A stretch of DNA of 63,754 nucleotides, taken from positions 1 through 63,754 of the forward strand of contig CALKAJ010000031.1 of NCBI GenBank assembly GCA_937983305.1, in the 5' to 3' direction. The translations under genes and the position numbers were made by a program. The notes under the pieces were generated by a model. That model was given only the letters and a program-made list of their open reading frames with translations. It did not search any database and was not told the origin of the DNA. Of this stretch, positions 25,293 through 34,547 are shown in pieces. Numbering within the stretch: position 1 is the stretch's first letter; every line of letters starts with the position of its first letter. Source of the stretch: an uncultured Ignavibacteriota bacterium (GTDB lineage Bacteria > Bacteroidota > Ignavibacteria > Tepidaquicellales > Tepidaquicellaceae).

Positions 25293-25878
25293 AATATTAG
25301 TGATATTTCTTCTTTTGGTAGCCACCATTGATAGTTTGTCTGCAACAAAGTATTTAATACCTTGCAAAACAAATTTGATTAAGGCATCAAGAGATTCTGC
25401 TATTGCACAGGTTGGAGTTAGAGAAAAGTCCGGAAAAAATGACGGATTCAAAGTAGAACAATACCTGAAATCAGTCGGCAGATTCAAAGGAGATGCTTAC
25501 TGCGCGGCAGGTCAATATTGGTGCTTCTATTCTGCATGTTTGGACTTGAAATATCCTTTAACATATGTTCCAATTTACAAGACAGGTTCAACTGTTACTA
25601 TGTTTAATGAGGCAATTCGAGTCGGATACAAAATGTCACCAACTCCTTTTGATAATGATTTGATATTCTGGAGAAAACCTAATGAATGGAAAGGTCATGT
25701 TGAAAGGATAATTGAAGTTCTGAAAGCAGGTTGGATTAAAACTGTGGGATTCAATACAAGTTCAGGCAATAATGGTTCTCAAGATGATGGCGAAGGCGTT
25801 TATTTCAGGAAACGAAATGTTAATCACTGCTTAGGCAGAATGTTTTTAAGAGGATATTTAGGATTCAAACCTATATGA
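25279..25878 (+). CDS. CHAP/NlpC-P60-like peptidoglycan endopeptidase with signal peptide
   Basis: 199 residues. A hydrophobic N-terminal segment (~4-20) is followed by a papain-like fold: C75 in GDAYCAAGQYWC, H140 in WKGHVERI, and an NTSSGNNG segment. This is the pattern of phage TIGR02594/CHAP-type lysins, which cut the peptide part of the wall. It overlaps the transglycosylase gene, so the phage carries two complementary exported hydrolases. The membrane segment may be cleaved or act as a release anchor. Confidence 0.8.
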   Translation: MIKLKILVIFLLLVATIDSLSATKYLIPCKTNLIKASRDSAIAQVGVREKSGKNDGFKVEQYLKSVGRFKGDAYCAAGQYWCFYSACLDLKYPLTYVPIYKTGSTVTMFNEAIRVGYKMSPTPFDNDLIFWRKPNEWKGHVERIIEVLKAGWIKTVGFNTSSGNNGSQDDGEGVYFRKRNVNHCLGRMFLRGYLGFKPI

Positions 25879-26324
25879 TGGAAAAGTATAAATACATATT
25901 TGCCTTGGCATTAATAATCATAGTGCTTTTATTGAGTTTCTTCCTTGGAAGAAGTTCAAAGAATTGTAGTGATTCGGTTCAAACCATTATCAAAAGAGAT
26001 ACTGTAATTGTTGTAAAACAGGCAGAACCGATAATCATTGAAAAAGCAAAAACTAAAATTGTCTATACAAGGGATACCATTATTCAAACTCAACCTTTTA
26101 TTGCAGTTGTTGATACGATTATCAAAAAGGACACTGTATATGCAAAGTTTGAATTTCCTGCCAACAACTTCGATTTATGGATTAAGAAGAAACCTGACAG
26201 CACTTTGATTCAAACTATTACTATAACGAAGGAAATCATTAAAGACAGACCTTGGTGGGAAGCATCTGCTTATTCACTTGGTGGAGCTGTTATAGGTTTT
26301 TTATTGGGAAAAACAGTTAAATGA
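25875..26324 (+). CDS. Membrane protein of the lysis region, possible spanin-like
   Basis: 149 residues with an N-terminal membrane segment (~8-24) ending in a positively charged boundary, a periplasmic region rich in repeated DTVI/DTII strands, and a second hydrophobic segment at the C-terminus (~130-146). Proteins of this build with repeated DT(V/I) often follow lysins in Bacteroidota phages. A spanin-like role is a guess. Two adjacent ATGs (25875, 25878) are possible starts. Confidence 0.55.
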   Translation: MMEKYKYIFALALIIIVLLLSFFLGRSSKNCSDSVQTIIKRDTVIVVKQAEPIIIEKAKTKIVYTRDTIIQTQPFIAVVDTIIKKDTVYAKFEFPANNFDLWIKKKPDSTLIQTITITKEIIKDRPWWEASAYSLGGAVIGFLLGKTVK

Positions 26325-26339
26325 GGATTGAGCAATGCG

Positions 26340-26627
26340 ATGTGGATACAGAAAGCTGAAATTGTTAATGGTGAAATCAAGTATAACAAACTTGGTAAAA
26401 TCAAAGCTGATGAAATTGAGCAAGGTATTGCAGACAAGTATTTTGTCTTTGATCAAACTACAGCAAGTAATGTTTGGACGGTTATACATAACCTTCAAAA
26501 GAAACCTTCTGTTTCTACTGTTGATAGTTCAGGAGCAGTTGTTTACGGATTTATTGAACATTTATCAAATAACGAATTGAGAATAACTTTTAAATATCCT
26601 TTTGCAGGGATAGCTTATTGTAACTAA
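26340..26627 (+). CDS. Small tail-fibre-type domain protein
   Basis: 95 residues from ATG 26340, preceded by AGGATTGAGCA; an in-frame TTG at 26328 is less likely. The C-terminal half (VIHNLQKKPSVSTVDSSGAVVYG, in parts, then NELRITFKYPFAGIAYCN) is the beta-rich domain found at the ends of many phage fibre and collar proteins. It sits right before the large fibre gene and probably joins the same structure. Confidence 0.65.
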   Translation: MWIQKAEIVNGEIKYNKLGKIKADEIEQGIADKYFVFDQTTASNVWTVIHNLQKKPSVSTVDSSGAVVYGFIEHLSNNELRITFKYPFAGIAYCN

Positions 26628-26638
26628 GGGAATAAATT

Positions 26639-28219
26639 ATGCCGATACCATTTTTAAATGACATAGACTTATCAGGTGTTCTGAAAATTCTGAATAGCAC
26701 AGGATATTTAGACCTCGATAAAAATGAAATCAGAAATGCAATAGTTCAGAATCTTGCTTCCGAACCTGCTTCTCCTTTAGCAGGTCAAATTATTCACAAC
26801 ACAGCTAAAACAGATTCGGTAAAAGGAAATGGTAAGTTTGGCTACAAAGCGGCAACTTCCTGGGTTTATCCAGACATGGAGAAATCAGTTTATGATACCA
26901 ATAATGATGGTAGAGTAAACCTTGCAGATGATTCAGATACTTTGGACGGACAGCATGGTTCTTATTATCTGAATAGAGCTAATCATACAGGTACAGATAC
27001 ATCTTCTTCAATTTCTGATTTTATAGAAGCCGCTCAGGATGCGGTCGGTAATGCTTTGATTGATACAAACTCAATCGATTTTACTTATGACGATCCTAAT
27101 AACCAAATCAAAGCCGATTTAAAGCTTAACGGGACTGATTTAAGAACTCAGGCAACAGGTGTTGACCTTAATCCCACAGGAGTTTCGGCTGGTACTTATA
27201 CCAAACTGACAGTTGACACAAAAGGCAGGGTTACAGCAGCAACGGTTCTTCTTTCAAGTGACTTACCTTCTCATAGCCATGTAGCTTCCGATATTACAAA
27301 TTTTGATACACAAGTCAGGACAAACAGACTTGACCAGATGGCTGTCCCAACTGCATCATTGAATCTTAATTCCCAAAAGATTACAAACCTTGCAGACCCG
27401 ACAAACCCTCAAGATGCGGCAACAAAAAATTATGTTGATTCAGCGGTTGCAGGATTTGATTGGAAAAACAGCGTGAAAGCTTGTTCAACAGCTAACTTGA
27501 CTTTGTCGGGAACTCAAACAGTTGATGGAGTTGCATTGGTAGCCGGAGACAGAATTCTTGTAAAAGACCAAACCACTCCAAGCCAGAACGGTATCTATGT
27601 TGTTGCAGCTTCTACTTGGTCAAGAGCTACCGATGCAGATGCCTGGAATGAAATTGTTTCTGCGGCAGTATTCATTGAACAAGGAACGGTAAATGGAGAT
27701 ACAGCTTGGGTTTGTACTTCCGATCAGGGTGGAACACTTGGAACTACTTCAATTGTTTTCTCCCAATTCACTGGTGCCGCTCTAATCATTGCAGGAAACG
27801 GTCTTTCCAAAACAGGAAATCAAATTGACGTTAATGTTGACAACCAATCAATTGAAATTTCAGCTGATACCTTACAAGCCAAACTTGATTCAACAGGCGG
27901 AATTACAAAATCTGCAAGTGGTCTTAAAATCAATGTAGATAATACTACATTACAGATTAACGGCAGTAATCAGATTGAACTCAAAGGAGCTTACAAGAAT
28001 AAAAAAGTCTTGGGAACAATCACAGGAGATAGTACTACAACCACTTTCTCAATAACTCACAATCTTGCAAACAAAGATATTTTTATTGATGTCTATGAAA
28101 ACACTACAGGATATACCGCTTATCCGCTTATTGAAAGATTTGACACAAACACTGCGAAATTTACTTTCAAAGTTGCTCCAACAACCGGTAAAGTTTATAA
28201 CGTGGTTATCATCGGATAG
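26639..28219 (+). CDS. Tail fibre / receptor-binding protein
   Basis: A 526-residue fibre. Repetitive Asn/Asp/Thr-rich beta segments run through it (ITNLADPTNPQDAATKNYVDSA; VALVAGDRILVKDQTTPSQNGIYVV, in parts), which are the signatures of phage fibre shafts. The end (TTTTFSITHNLANKDIFIDVYE) repeats the same end domain type as the small protein upstream. A DxNxDGxxN-like calcium motif (DTNNDGRVNLAD) is present near residue 85. No chaperone-cleavage or lyase motif is seen. Receptor unknown. Confidence 0.82.
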   Translation: MPIPFLNDIDLSGVLKILNSTGYLDLDKNEIRNAIVQNLASEPASPLAGQIIHNTAKTDSVKGNGKFGYKAATSWVYPDMEKSVYDTNNDGRVNLADDSDTLDGQHGSYYLNRANHTGTDTSSSISDFIEAAQDAVGNALIDTNSIDFTYDDPNNQIKADLKLNGTDLRTQATGVDLNPTGVSAGTYTKLTVDTKGRVTAATVLLSSDLPSHSHVASDITNFDTQVRTNRLDQMAVPTASLNLNSQKITNLADPTNPQDAATKNYVDSAVAGFDWKNSVKACSTANLTLSGTQTVDGVALVAGDRILVKDQTTPSQNGIYVVAASTWSRATDADAWNEIVSAAVFIEQGTVNGDTAWVCTSDQGGTLGTTSIVFSQFTGAALIIAGNGLSKTGNQIDVNVDNQSIEISADTLQAKLDSTGGITKSASGLKINVDNTTLQINGSNQIELKGAYKNKKVLGTITGDSTTTTFSITHNLANKDIFIDVYENTTGYTAYPLIERFDTNTAKFTFKVAPTTGKVYNVVIIG

Positions 28220-28229
28220 GAGTTCTACG

Positions 28230-29276
28230 ATGCCAGCAACGCCAATACTCGATGATTTGGATATGAATTATTCCGAGATTCTGAAAGGAAGACTTGAAAA
28301 TATTTCTGTTTTTCCGACAGGTCTTGATATAACTCACAAGGGTTATTCAGTGTATTCTAACAGTAAACTTTGGGTATGGGACGGTCTTCAATGGTGTACT
28401 TGGGATAGTATGCCCTGGACTTATGAAGACAATGATGCAGTTGATCACTTGGTTCCAAGAATTGAATCAACTGCTTTTAACGGAACAAGTCATTTTCTTA
28501 GTACTTCAGGTTGGAATCCAAATTTAGCTGAAGGATATGATGATAATATTCCCAGAACATTAGGCACAATGCACTTTATAGGTTCAGACCAAACAATTTC
28601 AGATTGGCAAACCATTAAAGGAAGAAGATTTGTATATACAGCAAAAGATGGTTCATGGTTTAATATTAAGAATAATTCTCCAAATCAAATTCCTGTAAAT
28701 CATAAGAGAATTGATACAAGGACTGACACTGATTTAACTGAAATTGTTAAGGCAGAATTTTCTTATAGCTATACAGGTGATACTTGGATTTTAGTAAGTT
28801 ATGAAAAAAGACAAGTAAATTGGTTTAAAAGATACCCGATACCTGCAACACCTATTTTAGGTCAATCTCAATTTACAGGAAACGTTCCTATTTTATCTAA
28901 TGAAGGTTTGCCTTTCGATGGCTTTTACGAAGTTCATGCCTATGTTGAAGTAAAAGAATATGAAGCAGACAGAGTTACATTAGCGGCTACTTATGCAGTT
29001 CAAACATTAGAATTAATGACTCCCGGGGACAATTGGATTGTTGTTGACAAAAGCGGATTAATAACTCAGGTTGCTACTCATCTTGACATAAAATGGTTTA
29101 ATTTTTCATTGCAGGGTTCAGTTATTCTCTATGCTCAATCTGCTGATTGTGGTTCGAGGGATGTTAATTACAGGGTTACTTTGCCAAATGGTTTGTTCAG
29201 GCAATTGTTAGGTGGATATATTCATGTTAAATACCTTGGAACAACCGAAGGTAATAATTGTACAGGATCAAAATAA
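28230..29276 (+). CDS. Tail-associated protein of unknown function
   Basis: 348 residues from ATG 28230, preceded by AGGAGTTCTACG; the longer open frame from 28065 overlaps the fibre gene and is not supported. Predominantly beta-strand, rich in Trp (SKLWVWDGLQWCTWDSMPW, ~45-63). It may be a baseplate or fibre accessory. I do not recognise a family. Confidence 0.6.
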   Translation: MPATPILDDLDMNYSEILKGRLENISVFPTGLDITHKGYSVYSNSKLWVWDGLQWCTWDSMPWTYEDNDAVDHLVPRIESTAFNGTSHFLSTSGWNPNLAEGYDDNIPRTLGTMHFIGSDQTISDWQTIKGRRFVYTAKDGSWFNIKNNSPNQIPVNHKRIDTRTDTDLTEIVKAEFSYSYTGDTWILVSYEKRQVNWFKRYPIPATPILGQSQFTGNVPILSNEGLPFDGFYEVHAYVEVKEYEADRVTLAATYAVQTLELMTPGDNWIVVDKSGLITQVATHLDIKWFNFSLQGSVILYAQSADCGSRDVNYRVTLPNGLFRQLLGGYIHVKYLGTTEGNNCTGSK

Positions 29277-29286
29277 AGGAAAAAAT

Positions 29287-29460
29287 ATGGAATACATTAT
29301 TTCAGACAAAACATTAAATAAAATTGTTAACCTAATGGAAGACAAACCATTTAAACAAGTTATAGCTTTATTGAACGAAATAAAGGCTGTTACTTTTATT
29401 GAAGAAGAACAGGACAAAATTGAAGCTACGCCGGAAACTAATAAAGAAATCAATAAATAA
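29287..29460 (+). CDS. Small hypothetical phage protein
   Basis: 57 residues from ATG 29287 (AAAGGAAAAAAT leader). Helical and acidic with a Lys-rich stretch; no recognisable motif. It lies between structural genes with short gaps, so it is probably a real small gene. No function can be given. Confidence 0.5.
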   Translation: MEYIISDKTLNKIVNLMEDKPFKQVIALLNEIKAVTFIEEEQDKIEATPETNKEINK

Positions 29461-29474
29461 ATTTAGAGGTAAAT

Positions 29475-30203
29475 ATGCCAACTACAGTAACGACTGACAA
29501 AAAAATTATACTATCGGGCTCTCCATTCGGATGGATTCATAAGATTGATTCCGGTGCTTTGACTGAGCTTTGGAAGTTTAACAATCTTCAATCTTCAACT
29601 TATAAGATTCTGAAACCCGGTTCAAGTTCACAGAGTTCTGATAATATTGATATTAACAGGGCTGACGGAGCTATTTGGAGATTTCCGAAAACAAATCTTA
29701 TTCTTTCAGGTATTGATGAAACCGATATTACGCCTGCAGGTACATCAAGCGATGCAACAAGCAAGGGAGAAATAACTCTTGTAGCTAACGAAGCTCCTAT
29801 GGAATTGAATTCCTGGACTGCTTTTATTAAAGCTCTCAAAGAAAATCTGGATGGAAAATTCCTTATCACAATCGGTACAGGATATTCTCACAAGGCAAGA
29901 ACTGATACATCATTGAGGAAACCGGACGGATTCATTCACATGATTGGAAAAATAAGTAATGACATCGAACAGCAATTGAACAACAGTCCTGCAAGTTTAA
30001 CTATGACTTTTGTTTCTTACAAGGATTCAACCATTGATGAAGCAGATTTAACCGGAACAACTTTGTTTGGTGAAATCACATGGAAGCTTGGTGGAACAGG
30101 AAAAGATGTTGAAGGAATAAAACCACCTGCTATTGATTCAACAGATGCTCAAAAACTCATGGAAGGCGATGTTGCTGTTATCACCAATATTGTTTACAGT
30201 TAA
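29475..30203 (+). CDS. Putative major tail tube protein
   Basis: 242 residues, beta-rich, with a Ser/Thr-rich body and a C-terminal segment GTTLFGEITWKLGGTGKDVEG. Its position upstream of the large tail gene and the tail-assembly chaperone, and its size, fit a siphovirus tube subunit. The sequence does not show a diagnostic motif, so the call is from context. Confidence 0.5.
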   Translation: MPTTVTTDKKIILSGSPFGWIHKIDSGALTELWKFNNLQSSTYKILKPGSSSQSSDNIDINRADGAIWRFPKTNLILSGIDETDITPAGTSSDATSKGEITLVANEAPMELNSWTAFIKALKENLDGKFLITIGTGYSHKARTDTSLRKPDGFIHMIGKISNDIEQQLNNSPASLTMTFVSYKDSTIDEADLTGTTLFGEITWKLGGTGKDVEGIKPPAIDSTDAQKLMEGDVAVITNIVYS

Positions 30204-30212
30204 GAATGAAGA

Positions 30213-32633
30213 ATGAGATTCTGGCAGAAATATATTTTTACCGAATATCATTTCGGAATGCAGTCTGTTATCTTTGCGGTGTCGGACAATTATTCAGAAT
30301 TATTTCAGGATACCGGTACGCAGACTGATATTTTCTTGCTTGAATCAGTAAAGAAAGATTTGAATACTGAAGAAGGCAGTTTTGCAATTGACGAACTGCC
30401 TTTTTCCATTAATCATCTGGCTTGTCAAAATGAAGATGATGAAAAGGCAATGTATTTCGTTTTGGATTCTACTAACATTAAAGTAAACAGGTATTGTGCT
30501 TTGTTCATGGGGAACGAACCTCTTCTTACTGAAATGCTTTTTGTCGGTAAAATCGGAAGCAAAGTGTCCGGAACAGATAAATTATGGTTTGGAGAAGAAT
30601 ACGAATACAATGTCAATCCTAAAAGAGAATACAAGCTATCAGCTTATAGCTTCGATGTTTCAATCCTCGACCAAGTGAAAATGACGAGTAAAATTGAGAA
30701 TCTTGAAGGAACTCCAATAAATAATATCTACCAGAGATTTGAAGCTGAAAATTGGACATCAATGAAATCAATTTTTCAGTATAGACTAACATATTCTATC
30801 GATGTAATTCCTTCACTTGGTAACCTTGTTTATAATTGTCCTTTGGGAAATTTATATCTTGTCATAGATGAGTACCTAAAAAAAGCAAAGGACATTATAT
30901 CGGAACTAACCAATACTGCACTTACTTTTAATCTGATTGAAGGGACTTTAGGACTTCAAACCTGCCCTGTATCAATTTCATTGAAAGATGAACATGATGA
31001 ACAGATAAAAGAAATCAAGGCAGAACAATCAAAAAGAATCGAGTTAAAGCTCTCTACTCAAAACGGTGGAAGCAATTGGAGTTCCGCTTTTATTCATAGA
31101 AAAATGGTTGATCCTGCTTTGGGTAACTCTCAACAAACAGACTGGCAGAAAAGTCAGATTTCAAGTGAGAATGCTTATTCTTTTAGAAACATAGAAACTA
31201 TTTCTGATTTGTTATTTGAAATAGCCAGAAGTTTTGCTTCTTATCTCTTTATCAATTATACATCGGGAACAACCCTAAACCTTGAATTCAAGTCAAGAAA
31301 AGGATTGGTAGAAGAAGACTATACTTATATTATTGGAGTGAATGAAGCAAGTTTTGACACGAGTTCAATCATTACAAAGGAATCAAATCAATTTTATGGT
31401 CTAGCCAATAACTATGCAGTCGATGAATTTGATGATGTTTCTAATAAACCGAATACAAATGAAGCAGAACCATCACAGAAATTTCAGGATGCAGACAAGC
31501 AAAGAAAATATGATAAGGAAAAGAAAGGCATAGAATCTCAAAAGTTATTACTTTCCACTTCTGTTACCAGAGCTGTTATCTGCGCTGTTAATGATTATGG
31601 AGGTCATGCTTATTATATCATCCCTTTGAATGTTAGCAGAAACAAGAACAATTGGAATACAACAGCTTTACAAACAATTTTGAACGCTCCGGGTAATGGA
31701 GGCAGTAGTTCGCTTGAACACCTGCATACAGGATTATATGTAATGACTAAACCAATGGAAGCTACTCAAATTCAAAGGATGGGAAATCCTGATATTTGGA
31801 GACCTGCGGCACGAATTTTTACTAAAATAAACGGTGATGATGTTGATTTTGATTCGCTGACTAAATACGTAAATTTTGTTCTATCGAGGGACAAACATTA
31901 CTACGAAACAGAATACAACCTTACTGTTCCTTTCTGGAATGGATTTTCTAAAAACGAAGACGGTTCAAACTCTTCCTGGAAAAACATTAAACTTGGTTCA
32001 AAGGTTAAGCTGACTGAAACTGTTAAAAGGTATGTTAGTGGCTCTTGGACGGAAGTTGAAGTTCAAAATGATTTTGTTGTTGTCGGTATAGAAATTAACC
32101 TTCAAAAACCTGAAACGAAATTAAAACTTCACAGTCTTGAAAGATTTGCATTTGGTTGGTGGGAAGGCAGTGAGGAACTTTTACCTCTGTTTATGATTTC
32201 ATCTGCTCGAGATAGTTTCGTAGCTGATGATTCGACCATTGTTCAAAACTATGACATCGATCAAGATGAAATTATATCAGAAGGCGATGCCGTAAGGTTG
32301 ACGGAATCGGGGAAAATAGCAAAAAGTAAAAGTTTAAGCGATTTCCAGAATAGAACCATTGGCATTGCAAAGGAAAGCGGTATAGGAGGTGATTCAATCT
32401 TGGTTCAAATTTCTGGTAGAGTGGTATCAGATAGTTACAATTTTGAGTTGATTGGTAGGCAGATATACGCCAGAACAAATGAAGAAGGATTGAATATAAC
32501 AGAAACGATTCTTGATTCTCCAAACTATACTGAAGATATGATTATTGCACTTGGAAAAATTGATTCTGCTAAAAGTTTCATTCTTGGTATAAATGAATTT
32601 CCTTTTGAATCAGGTGTATTGGAGCAAGCATGA
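30213..32633 (+). CDS. Large tail/baseplate protein
   Basis: 806 residues of mixed beta structure. The N-terminal part (FFTEYHFG-like strand, LPFSINHLACQ) and a middle region with KVKLTETVKRYV look like distal-tail or tail-hub proteins. Near the C-terminus (~700-790) is a segment DEIISEGDAVRLTESGKIAKSK then GIAKESGIGGDSILVQISG, which resembles the DUF2190-type beta domain found in phage decoration and tail proteins. Probably part of the tail tip complex; no enzyme motif is seen. Confidence 0.6.
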   Translation: MRFWQKYIFTEYHFGMQSVIFAVSDNYSELFQDTGTQTDIFLLESVKKDLNTEEGSFAIDELPFSINHLACQNEDDEKAMYFVLDSTNIKVNRYCALFMGNEPLLTEMLFVGKIGSKVSGTDKLWFGEEYEYNVNPKREYKLSAYSFDVSILDQVKMTSKIENLEGTPINNIYQRFEAENWTSMKSIFQYRLTYSIDVIPSLGNLVYNCPLGNLYLVIDEYLKKAKDIISELTNTALTFNLIEGTLGLQTCPVSISLKDEHDEQIKEIKAEQSKRIELKLSTQNGGSNWSSAFIHRKMVDPALGNSQQTDWQKSQISSENAYSFRNIETISDLLFEIARSFASYLFINYTSGTTLNLEFKSRKGLVEEDYTYIIGVNEASFDTSSIITKESNQFYGLANNYAVDEFDDVSNKPNTNEAEPSQKFQDADKQRKYDKEKKGIESQKLLLSTSVTRAVICAVNDYGGHAYYIIPLNVSRNKNNWNTTALQTILNAPGNGGSSSLEHLHTGLYVMTKPMEATQIQRMGNPDIWRPAARIFTKINGDDVDFDSLTKYVNFVLSRDKHYYETEYNLTVPFWNGFSKNEDGSNSSWKNIKLGSKVKLTETVKRYVSGSWTEVEVQNDFVVVGIEINLQKPETKLKLHSLERFAFGWWEGSEELLPLFMISSARDSFVADDSTIVQNYDIDQDEIISEGDAVRLTESGKIAKSKSLSDFQNRTIGIAKESGIGGDSILVQISGRVVSDSYNFELIGRQIYARTNEEGLNITETILDSPNYTEDMIIALGKIDSAKSFILGINEFPFESGVLEQA

Positions 32634-33040
32634 AAGAGATAGCTTTAAGATATTCTGATACGAAATTGACTGATTTGACATTTGTTGAGAATGCTTCAAA
32701 TCAAACGACATTTGAAACAGTAAAATGTACTGATCCTGTAGTTAGCACTACTGCAGAAACCGGAGTTCTTTTAAACGGAAGAAAATTCAGTCATCTTCTC
32801 TATACTCACAGAGATTTGGAAATCATTATTAGTTCCGATGAAATCGATTCTTCAGTTTTTGAATTCCTTCAATCCTTTTGGGTGGCAAGGTTCAAATACA
32901 TTTCATTGTTCAAAGCCTCTACCTGGGGCAGTTATGTGCAAATTATGACTGAAACAGGAAAGTTTCCTTTGACCTACATTGAAGATATAAAAGATTTGCC
33001 GGAAGTTTCTTTTAACCTAAGCTATGCGAATCCGATATGA
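32630..33040 (+). CDS. Tail protein of unknown function
   Basis: 136 residues, beta-rich, overlapping the large tail gene and the next gene by four bases each (ATGA). This tight coupling indicates a structural partner of both. No recognisable motif. Confidence 0.6.
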   Translation: MKEIALRYSDTKLTDLTFVENASNQTTFETVKCTDPVVSTTAETGVLLNGRKFSHLLYTHRDLEIIISSDEIDSSVFEFLQSFWVARFKYISLFKASTWGSYVQIMTETGKFPLTYIEDIKDLPEVSFNLSYANPI

Positions 33041-33540
33041 TAGAAATGATTTTAAAGAACTTTGCAAATGAAGCTTTTCTTATGCCAATAAGAGCGGTGG
33101 AATTTTATTCTCAGGTTGATTGGGGTGATCCGTATGATGCTAATATTGTAATCCATAATCTTGAAGCTGAATCAAGTTTTAATGTAACTGCAATTACAAG
33201 AAACACACATTTGGGAACAATCAGAAGACTTGGATACAAGTTTGAAGCTACGCTTTACATACCATATAACAGAATCGGAGATAACGGACTTGACTTTATT
33301 TTCGAGGAACTGTTAAAAGGTAGGTACTCAGTAACTTTGATACTGGGAACAGCAAGAGGCTGGACACAGAACGGATATGATCCACCCAAAGCAGTAAATT
33401 CAACTGGTGGAATGAAGATTAGCATATCAAACTATGCTATGAATCACACAATTGAAGTTGAATCAGTCGAATACAGACCAAGAGTTGTTGTAAAACTTTT
33501 TGGATTTACTAAGAGATTGAACGAAATTTATTTTTTATAA
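33037..33540 (+). CDS. Tail protein of unknown function
   Basis: 167 residues, mostly beta (TFNVTAITRNT-like strand near 45-55; FVRGRYSVTLI-like strand near 90). It overlaps the preceding gene by four bases and precedes the assembly chaperone by nine. Size and place would suit a tail completion or minor tube protein, but nothing in the sequence proves it. Confidence 0.58.
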   Translation: MIEMILKNFANEAFLMPIRAVEFYSQVDWGDPYDANIVIHNLEAESSFNVTAITRNTHLGTIRRLGYKFEATLYIPYNRIGDNGLDFIFEELLKGRYSVTLILGTARGWTQNGYDPPKAVNSTGGMKISISNYAMNHTIEVESVEYRPRVVVKLFGFTKRLNEIYFL

Positions 33541-33549
33541 GGATATAAA

Positions 33550-34029
33550 ATGAGTGAAGAAACAAATTATAGACCGATTGAGCCTTTGGATTTTACATTC
33601 AATGGAAAAACCTTCAAATATGACTTTAACATCCTGTCAGTCGAACAAGCTGAATTGGCAAGAGAAGCAGGAGAATTTAAGATTAATCAGATTAACTCAG
33701 AGCCAGAATCTTTCAGGCAGGTTATAAGAAGCCGTGGAGCTGAATGGTTGTCTATTATCCTAAGTTACCTTTTAAGGGAAACAAAGGATGGTATAGTTCA
33801 ACCTTTCAATAAAGACAAAGCCGAATCTGATGTTGAGACTTGGATTAAAAGCCTTCCTGTAATTCATCTTGAAGATTTAAGGAGTTGCGTTAAGGATTTT
33901 TTTACAGGTATCGGGAAGCAACAGACAGGCTCCATCTTGCTTCAAGGAGAAAGGAAGCGGAACGGAATCGAAATGTTATTGCCGATTTTACAGAAGACTA
34001 TGCTCGAGAATATGAGCAAAGAAAGCTAA
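33550..34029 (+). CDS. Tail assembly chaperone, short (zero-frame) product
   Basis: 159 residues. In siphoviruses and Mu-like phages the gene before the tape measure makes two chaperones, the longer by a -1 ribosomal frameshift (lambda gpG/gpGT). Here a run of seven T lies at 33897-33903, in phase T TTT TTT. The -1 frame has a TAA at 33891-33893 and is then open to 34223, so the pattern fits. The short product has the usual mixed alpha/beta body (LSVEQAELAREAGEF; VIRSRGAEWLSIILSYLL). It probably binds the tape measure during tail assembly. Confidence 0.75.
   Translation: MSEETNYRPIEPLDFTFNGKTFKYDFNILSVEQAELAREAGEFKINQINSEPESFRQVIRSRGAEWLSIILSYLLRETKDGIVQPFNKDKAESDVETWIKSLPVIHLEDLRSCVKDFFTGIGKQQTGSILLQGERKRNGIEMLLPILQKTMLENMSKES
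33897..33903 (+). other. Putative -1 ribosomal frameshift site (T7)
   Basis: Seven T in the phase GAT TTT TTT are a classical X XXY YYZ slippery heptamer. The stop in the -1 frame sits just before it and the -1 frame is open just after it. Confidence 0.6.
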
Positions 34030-34223
34030 TTGAAGAACAAGAGAAAATGCAAAATTGCTATAATCAGGGTGAACTGAAATCGAGACTTGCCAAGACAAGA
34101 GTCGATATCTGGTATTTGCCTTCACTTACTAAAAATGACGTAACGAAATTTGAAGAAGTAAGGAGAGTACTATTTGTTGATGCAATAAATTGTTTGGAAT
34201 GGACTATAAAAAGTATTAATTAA
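33903..34223 (+). CDS. C-terminal extension of tail assembly chaperone (-1 frame)
   Basis: This frame has no good start of its own. It runs from the slippery site to a TAA at 34221-34223 and reads like a real protein beyond the zero-frame stop (EYEQRKLIEEQEKMQNCYNQ, KTRVDIWYLPSLTKNDVTKF, LFVDAINCLEWTIKSIN). Joined by a -1 shift at 33897-33903 it would give a product of about 224 residues, the equivalent of lambda gpGT. About 125 bases would then be read in two frames. Confidence 0.65.
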   Translation, partial: YRYREATDRLHLASRRKEAERNRNVIADFTEDYAREYEQRKLIEEQEKMQNCYNQGELKSRLAKTRVDIWYLPSLTKNDVTKFEEVRRVLFVDAINCLEWTIKSIN

Positions 34224-34278
34224 TCAAATAAACTAAGAAAGACTTTGAAAAAAATTAAACTCTAAAAAAGATTAAAAT

Positions 34279-34294
34279 TGGCTGTAATTAGCCA
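34279..34294. terminator. Weak hairpin at the convergent gene ends
   Basis: TGGCT and AGCCA pair around a six-base loop. A run of nine T follows 17 bases later on the plus strand. It lies in the gap between the rightward chaperone and the leftward small gene, so a terminator role is plausible but the stem is short. Confidence 0.3.
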
Positions 34295-34316
34295 TTGGTT
34301 TAAAGAATATTTTTTT

Positions 34317-34538
34317 TTATGCTTTATAAATTTCAATAATTTTTTCTTTAGTTAGTTTTTGGTAAAAATCTGTTTTTATTTCTTTTCCAACTGTAAAGTT
34401 ATCAATAACCTTTTTATATTCAAAGGACTGTTGCCCTTTTATTGCCCTGTCTGATGCAACAATTTTAAAAGGACCAGTGTCTTTCATAATTGCCTGATTA
34501 CTATTTGAGCTATATATTGAGTTTTCCATAAGTATCAT
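34317..34538 (-). CDS. Small protein of the protease cassette
   Basis: 73 residues (or 70 from ATG 34529). Charged, with the C-terminal segment DFYQKLTKEKIIEIYKA. Not recognised. It starts nine bases after the stop of the SDH-type protease gene, in the same orientation, so the two form a two-gene unit. A partner, substrate or inhibitor of the protease is possible. Confidence 0.6.
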   Translation of the reverse strand: MILMENSIYSSNSNQAIMKDTGPFKIVASDRAIKGQQSFEYKKVIDNFTVGKEIKTDFYQKLTKEKIIEIYKA

Positions 34539-34547
34539 TCAAAAAAT

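Noticed and set aside
26639..28219. Diversity-generating retroelement target in the fibre gene
   Set aside because: No reverse transcriptase and no template/variable repeat pair were seen in the window.
34030..34223. Independent small gene after the chaperone
   Set aside because: The frame has no good start before its coding part and is in the -1 phase after a T7 slippery run. It is better read as a frameshift extension.
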